Below the pieces are notes generated by a model. That model saw only the letters and a list, made by a program, of their open reading frames with translations, did no database searches and was not told the DNA's origin. Positions 9,001 through 16,543 of a DNA stretch of 64,000 nucleotides are shown here, piece after piece; within the stretch, counting starts at the first letter, position 1; each line of letters starts with the position of its first letter. The position numbers and the translations under genes are program-made. The stretch spans positions 186,001-250,000 of the IMG/VR virus record IMGVR_UViG_3300021963_000023; one strand, 5' to 3'. Source of the stretch: a virus.

Positions 9001-10153
9001 TAAAACAGGTAGTTATGCAACAACAGGAAGTAATTCATTTATTGGTACTGAAAGAGTAACAGGTAGTTTAATTGTATCAAGTTCTTTAAATGTAATTGGA
9101 ACTCAAAATGTAACAGGTAGTTTAATTGTATCAAGTTCTTTAAATGTAATTGGAACTCAAAATGTAACAGGTAGTTTAATTGTATCCAATTCTTTAAAAG
9201 TAATTGGTAATCAAAATATAAATGGTAATTTATCTGTAACAGGTAGTGTTGTAATATCGGGTTCATTAGATTTATCAAACGCAAATGTTGATAATTCAAG
9301 ATATCTACACATACAATCTACTAGCGGAACCACTTGGAATATTGTTCACAATTTAAATTATTTATATCCAAGTATCACAGTATATGACGCATCAAATAAG
9401 GTGATGTTACCTGATGAAATTACATCAATTGATGCGAATACAACACAAGTAACATTTGCGGTTGCAGAAAGTGGACACGCTTTGGCTTCAGTCGGTGGTA
9501 TATCAACAAGCACGGCTGATAGATATCTACATACACAAACATCTGCAACAGGTTCGTGGGTTATTGACCATAACATTGGTTACAAATATGTAACAATAAA
9601 TGTTTATGATGGTGCTGACGAACAATTAATACCACAAAAAATAACTGCGGTTTCTGTTAACAGAACACAAATTGATTTTGCAACACCAACAACAGGTAAT
9701 GCAATTATAACTGTAGGTGGACCTCGTACAACATCATTATTTGTTCAAACAGGTTCATTCTATAATACAACAACTAACATTGGAATCTCAGGTTCGTTGG
9801 TTGTAACAGGTGATGTGGATGGTAATAGTTTCAACACAACATCTGATAAGAAATTAAAAACAAATCTTGTTAGAATTGAAAACGCATTAGATAAGATTGA
9901 AAAATTAAATGGTTATACATTTGATTGGTTAGAAGAATATAGTGAAGATAGAACAAGACAAATCGGAATGGTTGCCGATGAGGTATATGAAGTACAACCA
10001 GAATTGATATCACATAGAAATATTGTTTTATCAAACAAAGAAGAAAAAATAAAATTATTAGACTACTCTAAAGTGACGGCAATATTAATTGAAGCAATTA
10101 AAGAGTTGAACGATAAGGTTACAAAATTAGAAAATAAAAAGAAGAAAAAATGA
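6077..10153 (+). CDS. Giant tail fibre with Mtd-like N-terminus and C-terminal S74 chaperone
   Basis: 1358 residues. The N-terminus (MAQIVKLRRSSVSGQ, then LQLGELALNTTDGKVYM) is the virion-attachment domain typical of tail fibres. Two ~65-residue beta domains of the type W.i.HnlG..yP...v.D lie at nt 6845-7260 and two more at nt 9310-9725. Between them lie Ser-rich SSSIGSLSSSVATTTSGL repeats and a cassette (GDGTNLYNIPASGVTGLNL) shared with two other fibres. From about residue 1253 the protein carries a peptidase S74-type intramolecular chaperone (SDKKLKTNLVRIENALDKI ... IGMVADEVYEVQPE ... LDYSKVTAILIEAIKEL). This domain family trimerises fibres and is usually removed by self-cleavage, here expected just before the SDKKLK motif. 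The stop overlaps the next start (ATGA). Confidence 0.9.
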   Translation: MAQIVKLRRSSVSGQKPTNSNLQLGELALNTTDGKVYMAKSGSLGPSVEELITTNTVNTGSLQLVGSITASAFSGSAAGLINVPFQISGSDLSGNTYNKQFTKLQFDDSTGLNVEEINPGTAFISIGSHFKDIFVSGSPILSATGSDAFEVIGAGGLGISTSITDTNGNGYVKELTISATSLSSSLNNRMDTITGSITTLSSSLNSRINTLNTFTSSVVLTSQTSSMNVLSASYALTAAFALNAGAGGGGGSAIGSYSSLEVTSAASTWSFAHNSGQQYPIFQVFDSNGFVVIPSQIRAIDEDLAEIIFPSPQTGIVIASLGGGNGTTQEFTSSSLWTVDHYLGTDYPDVTVWDSNRNIVFPNRIESVNTNQVKIYFSQAISGNVSVSRGGHVVTGSITWANVLNKPSGLVSGSSQLTGSYDTRYVLSGSITQTTWDNIANKPSGLISGSVQVDLTSTTGYSTFSSSISTSIGALSSSVATTTSGLSSSIGSLSSSIATTTSGLSSSIGSLSSSVATTTSGLTSTITSLSSSLTSSIGSLSSSVATTTSGLSSSIGSLSSSVASIDNTQNGRLDSLETTSGSIRSDFNTFTSSYNTGSFTGSFKGDGTNLYNIPASGVTGLNLNKIISGSVSASISPDRGLEINTNVYIDGSLTAKELFINYVTSSVLLQSGSTKFGDTSDDNHLFTGSILVDGKVNASSLTGSINFNNLTNVPTLVSGSSQIDITGTTGYSTFSSSISTSIGSLSSSVATTTSGLSSSIGSLSSSVSTSIGSLSSSVATTTLDLKNRVDSIEGITGSISSLNSFTSSINTTIKSKLDSDGVISGSIQVIYSGLTGIPSGIVSGSSQIIYSGLTGIPSGIVSGSSQLTGSYDTRYVLSGSITQTTWDNIANKPNDIVSSSNQISAFGFLQTSSFNTYTSSNDGRVSSLESFTASLNTNYVSETEFGTYTGSINTFTSSVNTYTSSNDGRVSSLESKTGSYATTGSNSFIGTERVTGSLIVSSSLNVIGTQNVTGSLIVSSSLNVIGTQNVTGSLIVSNSLKVIGNQNINGNLSVTGSVVISGSLDLSNANVDNSRYLHIQSTSGTTWNIVHNLNYLYPSITVYDASNKVMLPDEITSIDANTTQVTFAVAESGHALASVGGISTSTADRYLHTQTSATGSWVIDHNIGYKYVTINVYDGADEQLIPQKITAVSVNRTQIDFATPTTGNAIITVGGPRTTSLFVQTGSFYNTTTNIGISGSLVVTGDVDGNSFNTTSDKKLKTNLVRIENALDKIEKLNGYTFDWLEEYSEDRTRQIGMVADEVYEVQPELISHRNIVLSNKEEKIKLLDYSKVTAILIEAIKELNDKVTKLENKKKKK
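7474..7767 (+). repeat. In-gene Ser-rich repeat array (SGLSSSIGSLSSSVATTT type)
   Basis: About five copies of an 18-residue unit. The copies are near-identical as protein but differ at many synonymous positions in DNA. The same unit recurs at 8280-8425, 22190-22395, 49782-49977 and 50158-50262. It probably forms the fibre shaft. Confidence 0.75.
9056..9217 (+). repeat. Three tandem 54-base repeats in a fibre gene
   Basis: Copies at 9056-9109 and 9110-9163 are identical at the DNA level; the third (9164-9217) has diverged. Each encodes 18 residues of the VTGSLIVSSSLNVIGTQN type. Exact DNA identity is unusual in this window, where other repeats differ synonymously, and points to recent duplication. 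Confidence 0.9.
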
Positions 10154-12525
10154 GAATAGACGGACCTCAAATTACAGGTAGTTTTAATTTAAATGGTGAT
10201 GTAATTGGTGATTTAGATGCGTTGGTAACAACATCATCATTAAACACCTATACTTCATCGATAGGAACGACGATGGGTCACGTAAACACCGCAACCCATT
10301 CATTAAACACGTTCACAAGTAGTGCAACTACAAAACTAAACTCAATTGAAGGGGTAACTGGTTCATATGCAACAACTGGTAGTAACTTATTTGTTGGAAC
10401 TCAGACATCATCTGGTTCTATTGTACCATCAGTTAATAACACATATGACTTAGGAAGTCCAACACACCAATTTCGTCACGTCTATATTTCTTCAGGTTCA
10501 TTATATGTTAATGGAACAAAGGTATTAGGTAGTACCGCACAAGAATTACAAATTACAACCGACGCTGGACAATCGTTTAAAATATTAGAATCAAGTTCAG
10601 ATACAATCACACTACAATCTGCTGATGGAAATATTACATTAACATCAACAGGTCAAGGTGATATTGTTATGGACCCAAATACGGGTGTTATTGGTTTAAA
10701 AGGTACGGTTACAATTTATACAGGAAATAAAATAACATCAAGTGATGGAAATGCAATTCAATTCGGTAATGGTATTGCCGTTACTGGTAGTATTGTTGCA
10801 ACTGGAACCGCTTTAGTTTCTGGTTCATCACAAATTACATATAGTGGATTAAGTGGTTTACCTAGTAATATTATAAGTGGTAGTGGTCAATTAACAACAT
10901 TGGGAATTGCAACAACTGGTAGCAATACCTTTAATGGTAATTTAACTGTTACAGGATTTATTGATGCACAAGAATTAAGAACAACATATATCAGTTCTTC
11001 CATATTATATCGTTCAGGATCAACAAAGTTTGGTGACGAATTAACGGACACACATTCATTTACTGGTTCCATTTTAATTAGCGGAAGTATTAGTGTTCCT
11101 GGTTCTAATTTGGTATCAGGGAGCTCACAAGTATTAAACGGTAGTGGTGTGTTTAGCGGTAGTGCTCAATTACCATCTGGTATTGTATCTAGTTCAGCAC
11201 AAACAATTGCAAATTTACCGTCAGGTGTTGTATCTGGTAGTGCACAGACGATTGCTAATTTACCATCGGGTACGGTTTCGGGTAGTGCACAAACGATTGC
11301 AAATTTACCAAGCGGAACAGTATCGGGTAGTGTACAAGTTGATGTTATGTCAACAACAAACATTGCTCGGTTGGCAACAACTGGTTCAAATACATTTACA
11401 AGTAATCAAATTGTTAGTGGTGCATTTACAACAACTGGAGATATTAACGTTAATTCAAGTGGTATTATAATTAATAGAAACACATCTGGAGAACCATATT
11501 TGTTTTTTAGAAAAGATGGTGTTAATAGAGGTTCTATATATGGTATAACAGGTGGTGGTTTAAGAATGTTTGACCAAAGCGATAATCAAGTTCTAACTAT
11601 GACCGGTAGTATGATAGGAATAAATAAATCATCACCTAGCGGCACACTTGATGTTCAATCATCGGGAGCAAATGGTATTGTTTTATCTTCTGATTCTAAT
11701 GATACTAATAATAGTGGTAGAATATTCTTAATGAGAACCGGTGGTGAGGGGTTTGCAATTATGAATAATTCTGGTAACTTAAGTTTTAGAAGTAACGCAA
11801 TACCAGGAAACACATCAGGTAATGAAAGAATGAAGTTAGATTCTTCGCATAATTTAATATTAAATAATGGTTTAACTGTTGCGGGTGCAACTAACCATAC
11901 TGGTGCGGTAAGGATGAATAATAGTTCTGCGGGTAATTCACCTAAAATTACTTTTGGTACTGAAGATGAAAGTATTGCAGGAAATAAATCAATTTATCTT
12001 GATACCTATTGGATGATTCTTCAACCTCACGTAAATGAGGGTTTAAGAGTTAGATTTGTTAATGGGTCAGGAACACAAACTGAGACCGTTAGACTTCAAT
12101 CAACCCAAGCAAGTTTTTACACATCCATAAGTTCTTCAAGTAGTATATCCGCTTCAGGTAATATGGGAGCAAGAAACTTTAATAACTTAGTTAGAAGTTG
12201 GTCCTCAAATGGTTCATATGTTTGGCACGAACAATTAAATGCAATCGCAAGTGTTTTTGATGATGGTGGATTGTATAGAGCATTTATTAGAGAATCAAAT
12301 GCTGCACATTATTATGGATATATGTTTGACATTAATGTTAGTAGTAAAGGATATGGAGGAACATCACTTCAATATGTTGTTCGAAATATGACATCGTCTA
12401 ATGGAGCGTGGCCAGCAGGTTGTGGAGCAACTTCATTTGCATCAATAGATAATAGTGGATTTACAAAACAAAGTAGTGGTTGTTTTGATACTTTACATTT
12501 ATATATAACAAAAATAGGAGGTTAA
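10150..12525 (+). CDS. Tail fibre protein sharing a large cassette with three neighbours
   Basis: 791 residues, starting at an ATGA overlap with the preceding fibre. A short N-terminal region (MRIDGPQITGSFNLNGDVIG) leads into a cassette of ~230 residues shared with fibres at 12888, 16544 and, in part, 21128: YDLGSPTHQFRHVYISSGSL, GTKVLGSTAQELQITTD, SSILYRSGSTKFGDEL. A triplicated 15-residue SAQTIANLPSGTVSG unit follows (nt 11192-11335). From about residue 430 the protein becomes unique, with patterns such as NRNTSGEPYLFFRKDG and a final Gly/Ser-rich domain with Cys near the end. That variable C-terminal part is the likely receptor-binding tip. No S74 chaperone is present, so folding may rely on the small protein encoded next. 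Confidence 0.82.
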   Translation: MRIDGPQITGSFNLNGDVIGDLDALVTTSSLNTYTSSIGTTMGHVNTATHSLNTFTSSATTKLNSIEGVTGSYATTGSNLFVGTQTSSGSIVPSVNNTYDLGSPTHQFRHVYISSGSLYVNGTKVLGSTAQELQITTDAGQSFKILESSSDTITLQSADGNITLTSTGQGDIVMDPNTGVIGLKGTVTIYTGNKITSSDGNAIQFGNGIAVTGSIVATGTALVSGSSQITYSGLSGLPSNIISGSGQLTTLGIATTGSNTFNGNLTVTGFIDAQELRTTYISSSILYRSGSTKFGDELTDTHSFTGSILISGSISVPGSNLVSGSSQVLNGSGVFSGSAQLPSGIVSSSAQTIANLPSGVVSGSAQTIANLPSGTVSGSAQTIANLPSGTVSGSVQVDVMSTTNIARLATTGSNTFTSNQIVSGAFTTTGDINVNSSGIIINRNTSGEPYLFFRKDGVNRGSIYGITGGGLRMFDQSDNQVLTMTGSMIGINKSSPSGTLDVQSSGANGIVLSSDSNDTNNSGRIFLMRTGGEGFAIMNNSGNLSFRSNAIPGNTSGNERMKLDSSHNLILNNGLTVAGATNHTGAVRMNNSSAGNSPKITFGTEDESIAGNKSIYLDTYWMILQPHVNEGLRVRFVNGSGTQTETVRLQSTQASFYTSISSSSSISASGNMGARNFNNLVRSWSSNGSYVWHEQLNAIASVFDDGGLYRAFIRESNAAHYYGYMFDINVSSKGYGGTSLQYVVRNMTSSNGAWPAGCGATSFASIDNSGFTKQSSGCFDTLHLYITKIGG
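11192..11335 (+). repeat. 45-base coding repeat, three copies, synonymously diverged
   Basis: Each copy encodes S(A)QTIANLPSG(V/T)VSG. The protein copies are nearly identical while third codon positions vary freely. Equivalent repeats lie at about 13960-14060 and 17625-17720. Confidence 0.75.
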
Positions 12526-12536
12526 AATTTAAAAAT

Positions 12537-12872
12537 ATGGCAATTAATATTACTATAGTATCAATTAAAAAAACAGATAATTTAGAGTTACCAAATGTGG
12601 TTACAGAAATTACCTATAAAATAACTAAAGAAGAAAATGGTAAAACCGCTTCATTAGAAGGTTTTGCTAATTTAGATTTTAGTGAGTTAACACAAGAAAA
12701 TTATATCCCAATTTCAGGATTAACTGAAAATATGATTAAAGATTGGGTATTGAATTCAATTGGAGATAGAATCACATCAATTGAAAGTTATTTGGATAAT
12801 GAAATTGAAACTCAAGAAGAGAAATTAAAAATTGTTTCTACTGAAATAAAATTACCTTGGGAAACTAATTAA
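12537..12872 (+). CDS. Small phage protein, possible fibre assembly factor
   Basis: 111 residues, acidic, no signal peptide or membrane segment. It reads as a compact alpha/beta protein: a beta-rich start with TEITYKITKEENGKTASLEG, then a pattern LTQENYIPISGLTENMIKDWV, and an end with LPWETN. I recall similarly built small proteins (FIPY..LTEE...WV, ending LPW) next to fibre genes of marine T4-like phages, but cannot check this. Its position between two giant fibre genes suggests a chaperone or attachment factor. It starts 11 bases after the preceding stop, and a promoter-like box lies just after its own stop, so it probably ends the upstream operon. Confidence 0.6.
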   Translation: MAINITIVSIKKTDNLELPNVVTEITYKITKEENGKTASLEGFANLDFSELTQENYIPISGLTENMIKDWVLNSIGDRITSIESYLDNEIETQEEKLKIVSTEIKLPWETN

Positions 12873-12874
12873 AA

Positions 12875-12883
12875 CTATTTATA
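12875..12883 (+). promoter_or_regulatory. Candidate late-type promoter box CTATTTATA
   Basis: CTATTTATA lies 4 bases before the ATG at 12888. If it works as a -10 element, transcription would start at or very near the start codon. It is one of a set of boxes at similar positions before structural genes. Confidence 0.45.
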
Positions 12884-12887
12884 ACTA

Positions 12888-15800
12888 ATGGCAAACGGAG
12901 CATTTAAATTTAAAGACAATTCGGGTAATGTGGTATCATTTATCTCAGGAAGTGGTTCAAATATATCATTTTCAGGAGGTACGCTTGACCTATCAGGAAT
13001 GACAGGTCTAACCTTAGGTAATCTTACCTTAAGTGGTACAACACAGAACGCAATATCGGCTTCACACGCTGCGAGTTATCTATTAACATCTTCGTTTAAC
13101 ACATATAGTGGAACAACCGATACAGTTATCGGAACACTACAAACAAGTACAAGTAGTTTAAATAGTTTTACATCAAGTGCAACAAGTAGATTATCATCTA
13201 TAGAAACATCCACAGGTAGTTTAAACACATTCACCTCAAGTGCAACAACAAGATTAAACTCTATTGAGGGTGTATCAGGTAGTTATGCAACAACAGGTTC
13301 CAACTTATTTAAAGGTAATCAAACAATTTCAGGTTCAATTATACCTGCAGTTGACAATGCCTACGATTTAGGTAGTGTTACACATCAATTTAGAGATTTA
13401 TACCTTTCATCGGCATCATTATACATTGATGGAACAAAAGTTTTAGGTAGTACCGCACAAGAATTACAAATTACAACTGACACAGGTCAGTCATTTAAGA
13501 TATTAGAAGCTGGTAGTGATAACATTACACTTCAATCTGCCGATGGTAACATTGAATTAAAATCAAGTGGCGGTGGTGATGTTATATTAGACCCAACAAC
13601 GGGAGTAATTGCACTTAAAGGAACAACCACATTATATGCGGGAAATAAAATTTTATCAAGTGATGGAAACGCAATTCAAATTGGTAATAGTGCAACTATA
13701 ACTGGTAGTTTAATTGTTACGGGATTTATTGAAACTCAAGAATTAAGAACAACTTATATTTCATCATCTATATTATATAGAAGTGGAAGCACAAAATTCG
13801 GAGATGAGTTAAGTGATACTCACACATTTACTGGTAGTTTATTGGTTAGTGGAACGATTAGTGTTCCAGGTTCTGGATTAATTTCAGGATCATCGCAAAT
13901 ATTAAATGGTAGTGGGGTGTTTAGTGGTAGTGCACAATTGCCATCTGGTATTGTTTCTAGTTCCGCACAAACAATTGCAAATTTACCGAGTGGAGTTGTA
14001 TCAGGTTCTGCACAAACAATTGCTAACTTACCAAGTGGAACCGTAAGTGGTAGTGTTCAAGTTGATGTAATGTCAACAACAAATATTGCTCGGTTGGCAA
14101 CAACAGGGTCAAACACATTCACAAGTAATCAAATTGTTAGTGGTAGTGTTTATATATCATCAGGTAGTTATTTTAATGTTGGTAGAGGTGCGGATAATAG
14201 TTATCCATTTAATGTAACGTCCCAATTTGCAAAAACAGATACTTCAGGTAGAGGTTTAATGTTTTTAGGTTCTAACGAATCAATTGCAACTAATCCTTTT
14301 GGGTTGGTTGTAACAGTAACAGGTGCAGCATCGTTAGCGGGTAGAACGGTAACAATGGGAACCACTGATTTTGGTTTAGCTAATGGTGGAACATTAAATT
14401 TGAATAATACATTATATGTTACGGGATCTAATATTGGTATTGGAACATCAACCCCAAATGCCTCATTAACAGTATCAGGTGGTGCAATATCTTTTCCATC
14501 AAATATGTCATCAGGATTTGTTGGATATTCTTTATTTCAAAATGGAAGTAAATTAACTATTGCAGGTGGTAGTGGTGGTATTCAACTCAACAATACAGCA
14601 AATTCAGCGGGACTTGTGAGTTTATTTGATAATGGAAATTTTCTAATAGGAACAACAGGAACAGATGGAGGATACAAGCTAGATGTTAATGGTACAGGAA
14701 GGTTTAGTGGTGATTTATATATTGATAATTCAAGTGCATTAGGATATTCAAGATTATGGTTAAGAAATAGTGGTGCATCTAATACTAACTATTTAATTGG
14801 TGTTGGTGGAAGTACTTCTGCAAGAGCAAATTTATTTTATATAAATAATACTACTTCTGACACTACTTTATTTAGTATGACATCCACAGGAGCAGCCACA
14901 TTCTCTGCTAAAGTAAGTGCAAAAGGTGGAAGTGCTTCAGGTGGTTATTATATGGATTATCAAACGGATGGTTCAAGTAGAAGTTTTAGAGTTTCAAGTG
15001 AACATTTAGTATATGCTGATTTTGTTATTCAAAGATCAACTACAAGAACAGGAACTACCTACGAAGATTTACTTTATTTTGATGCAAATAGAGCGGCCAC
15101 ATTTTCTAGTAGCATAACGGCAGGAGGTGCAGTTATAGCAAATGTGGCTTCAGGATTTAGAAGCAATACTTACCAAGGTGGATTAAATCCTATTTGGTGT
15201 TTTAATACTGCTCCTGCTTATGGTATGGGGTACTACCAAGTTAATACCGATATTTTAGGAATTGGTATGGATGCTATTGGATTTTTCTTTAGTAATACTT
15301 CTGCCCCTCAGTTTTTTGTTAAAGCAAATGGAGGTGCATATTTTGAAAATAGTGTAGGTATAGGTGCAAAGTTTCCAAGAACAAGATTACAAGTTACACC
15401 AGCATCAAATGCTGAAACTCCTGTTTTAGGTACAGCAACTGGCGCTGTAACATTTACATCTGCAAATACAAACTATGGAATACAGTTTAATAGTACATCA
15501 GATGGTTCATATTTTATTCAATCTCAAAGATTTGACGCATCAGCTACAGCGTATGCTCTTGGTTTAAATCCAGTAGGTGGATATGTTTATTTGGGTAAAG
15601 GTTGGGGAGCAGCAAACCATAGAATAAACTTAGAAGTAGCACAAGGTAATAACATTCTTGTAGTAAGTGCATATGCTGGGGCTTCTAATGATAGTGTTCT
15701 TATAAGGGCGGCATCTGGAGCTAATCCTAACGATGCGGGTACCACAATGGGGGTTACAACTAACAGTGCAACGGGAAGATCAATATCAGCAGGTGGGACT

Positions 15801-16295
15801 ATTAATGCATCCGGTAATGACTATGCTGAGTATATGTTAAAAGCTGTTACTGATAATATTTCTAAAGGTGATATTGTTGGTATAGATAATGAAGGATTAC
15901 TTACAAATATATTTTCTGATTCTGTGTCGTTCGTGGTTAAATCTACAAATCCTTCTTATGTTGGAGGCGATGCTTGGGGAACTGTAGTTGGTAAAAGACC
16001 AGAAAGAACAACAGACCAAACAGAAGAAGAGTTTGCACCAATATTAGCAGAATTTGAAGCTAAATTAGAAGTTGAAAGACAAAAGGTAGATAGAATAGCA
16101 TTTAGTGGTCAGGTTCCAGTAAATGTTACGGGATCAACCGTTGGTGATTATATTATTCCAATATCAACTGAAGACGGAAAAATAACAGGACAAACAATAA
16201 CAAACCCAACATTTGAACAATATCAAATTTCCGTAGGTAAAGTATGGAAAATAATGGAAGATGGTAGAGCATTTATTGCAGTTAAAATCGGTTAA
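12888..16295 (+). CDS. Giant tail fibre with G2-like C-terminal chaperone domain
   Basis: 1135 residues. It starts MANGAFKFKDNSGNVVSFISG, followed by short Ser-rich repeats and the shared cassette (YDLGSVTHQFRDLYLSSASL ... SSILYRSGSTKFGDEL, residues ~150-330). Residues ~420-960 are a unique beta-rich region with several NIGIGTSTPNASLTVSG-type repeats common in fibre and adhesin proteins. The last ~165 residues start at NASGNDYAEYM and contain KGDIVGIDNEGL and SYVGGDAWGTVVGK. This resembles the peptidase G2 / intramolecular chaperone family that trims itself from phage fibres. The family assignment is from pattern memory and the cleavage site is not identifiable. A CTATTTATA box lies just upstream, so this gene may start a transcript. 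Confidence 0.82.
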   Translation: MANGAFKFKDNSGNVVSFISGSGSNISFSGGTLDLSGMTGLTLGNLTLSGTTQNAISASHAASYLLTSSFNTYSGTTDTVIGTLQTSTSSLNSFTSSATSRLSSIETSTGSLNTFTSSATTRLNSIEGVSGSYATTGSNLFKGNQTISGSIIPAVDNAYDLGSVTHQFRDLYLSSASLYIDGTKVLGSTAQELQITTDTGQSFKILEAGSDNITLQSADGNIELKSSGGGDVILDPTTGVIALKGTTTLYAGNKILSSDGNAIQIGNSATITGSLIVTGFIETQELRTTYISSSILYRSGSTKFGDELSDTHTFTGSLLVSGTISVPGSGLISGSSQILNGSGVFSGSAQLPSGIVSSSAQTIANLPSGVVSGSAQTIANLPSGTVSGSVQVDVMSTTNIARLATTGSNTFTSNQIVSGSVYISSGSYFNVGRGADNSYPFNVTSQFAKTDTSGRGLMFLGSNESIATNPFGLVVTVTGAASLAGRTVTMGTTDFGLANGGTLNLNNTLYVTGSNIGIGTSTPNASLTVSGGAISFPSNMSSGFVGYSLFQNGSKLTIAGGSGGIQLNNTANSAGLVSLFDNGNFLIGTTGTDGGYKLDVNGTGRFSGDLYIDNSSALGYSRLWLRNSGASNTNYLIGVGGSTSARANLFYINNTTSDTTLFSMTSTGAATFSAKVSAKGGSASGGYYMDYQTDGSSRSFRVSSEHLVYADFVIQRSTTRTGTTYEDLLYFDANRAATFSSSITAGGAVIANVASGFRSNTYQGGLNPIWCFNTAPAYGMGYYQVNTDILGIGMDAIGFFFSNTSAPQFFVKANGGAYFENSVGIGAKFPRTRLQVTPASNAETPVLGTATGAVTFTSANTNYGIQFNSTSDGSYFIQSQRFDASATAYALGLNPVGGYVYLGKGWGAANHRINLEVAQGNNILVVSAYAGASNDSVLIRAASGANPNDAGTTMGVTTNSATGRSISAGGTINASGNDYAEYMLKAVTDNISKGDIVGIDNEGLLTNIFSDSVSFVVKSTNPSYVGGDAWGTVVGKRPERTTDQTEEEFAPILAEFEAKLEVERQKVDRIAFSGQVPVNVTGSTVGDYIIPISTEDGKITGQTITNPTFEQYQISVGKVWKIMEDGRAFIAVKIG

Positions 16296-16297
16296 AA

Positions 16298-16305
16298 CTA
16301 TTTAT
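16298..16305 (+). promoter_or_regulatory. Candidate late-type promoter box CTATTTAT
   Basis: CTATTTAT lies 4 bases before the ATG at 16310 and right after the stop of the preceding fibre gene. It matches the boxes at 12875 and 16530. Confidence 0.4.
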
Positions 16306-16309
16306 TAAT

Positions 16310-16516
16310 ATGGCATATAGAATACAAAAACAATTCGTACCGGTAGACACCAACAATGGTGATCCAGATTGGGCAAAAAGACAAATATGGGTATCAAAAT
16401 TAAACGCAGAAGATTCTGTGGATGAGTTTGATACATTAGAAGAAGCTGAAACCAAAAAGGGTGAATTGGAAACCGCAGATCCGTCTGAAAGAGTTTACAG
16501 AATTGTTGAGATCTAA
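16310..16516 (+). CDS. Small uncharacterised protein between fibre genes
   Basis: 68 residues, charged and soluble: MAYRIQKQFVPVDTNNGDPD, then a helix-rich acidic half with DEFDTLEEAETKKGELET and an end in YRIVEI. No known motif is recognised. The length and its place between two fibre genes, each preceded by a CTATTTAT box, suggest a virion accessory or assembly protein, as small proteins of this kind often accompany fibre genes. The frame is supported by normal codon use and the tight spacing to neighbours. Confidence 0.55.
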   Translation: MAYRIQKQFVPVDTNNGDPDWAKRQIWVSKLNAEDSVDEFDTLEEAETKKGELETADPSERVYRIVEI

Positions 16517-16529
16517 TCGGTCAATCGGA

Positions 16530-16537
16530 CTATTTAT
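16530..16537 (+). promoter_or_regulatory. Candidate late-type promoter box CTATTTAT
   Basis: CTATTTAT lies 6 bases before the ATG at 16544. It is the third such box in 3.7 kb, each directly before a structural gene. Confidence 0.4.
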
Positions 16538-16543
16538 TTACAT

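Noticed and set aside
3678-10153. Diversity-generating retroelement around the Mtd-like fibre N-termini
   Set aside because: No reverse transcriptase, template repeat or Avd-like gene is visible in the window.
11144-11470. Plus-strand alternative frame within a fibre gene
   Set aside because: Low-complexity Gln/Leu/Val translation of the SAQTIANLPSG repeats; the main frame has clear homology to two other fibres.
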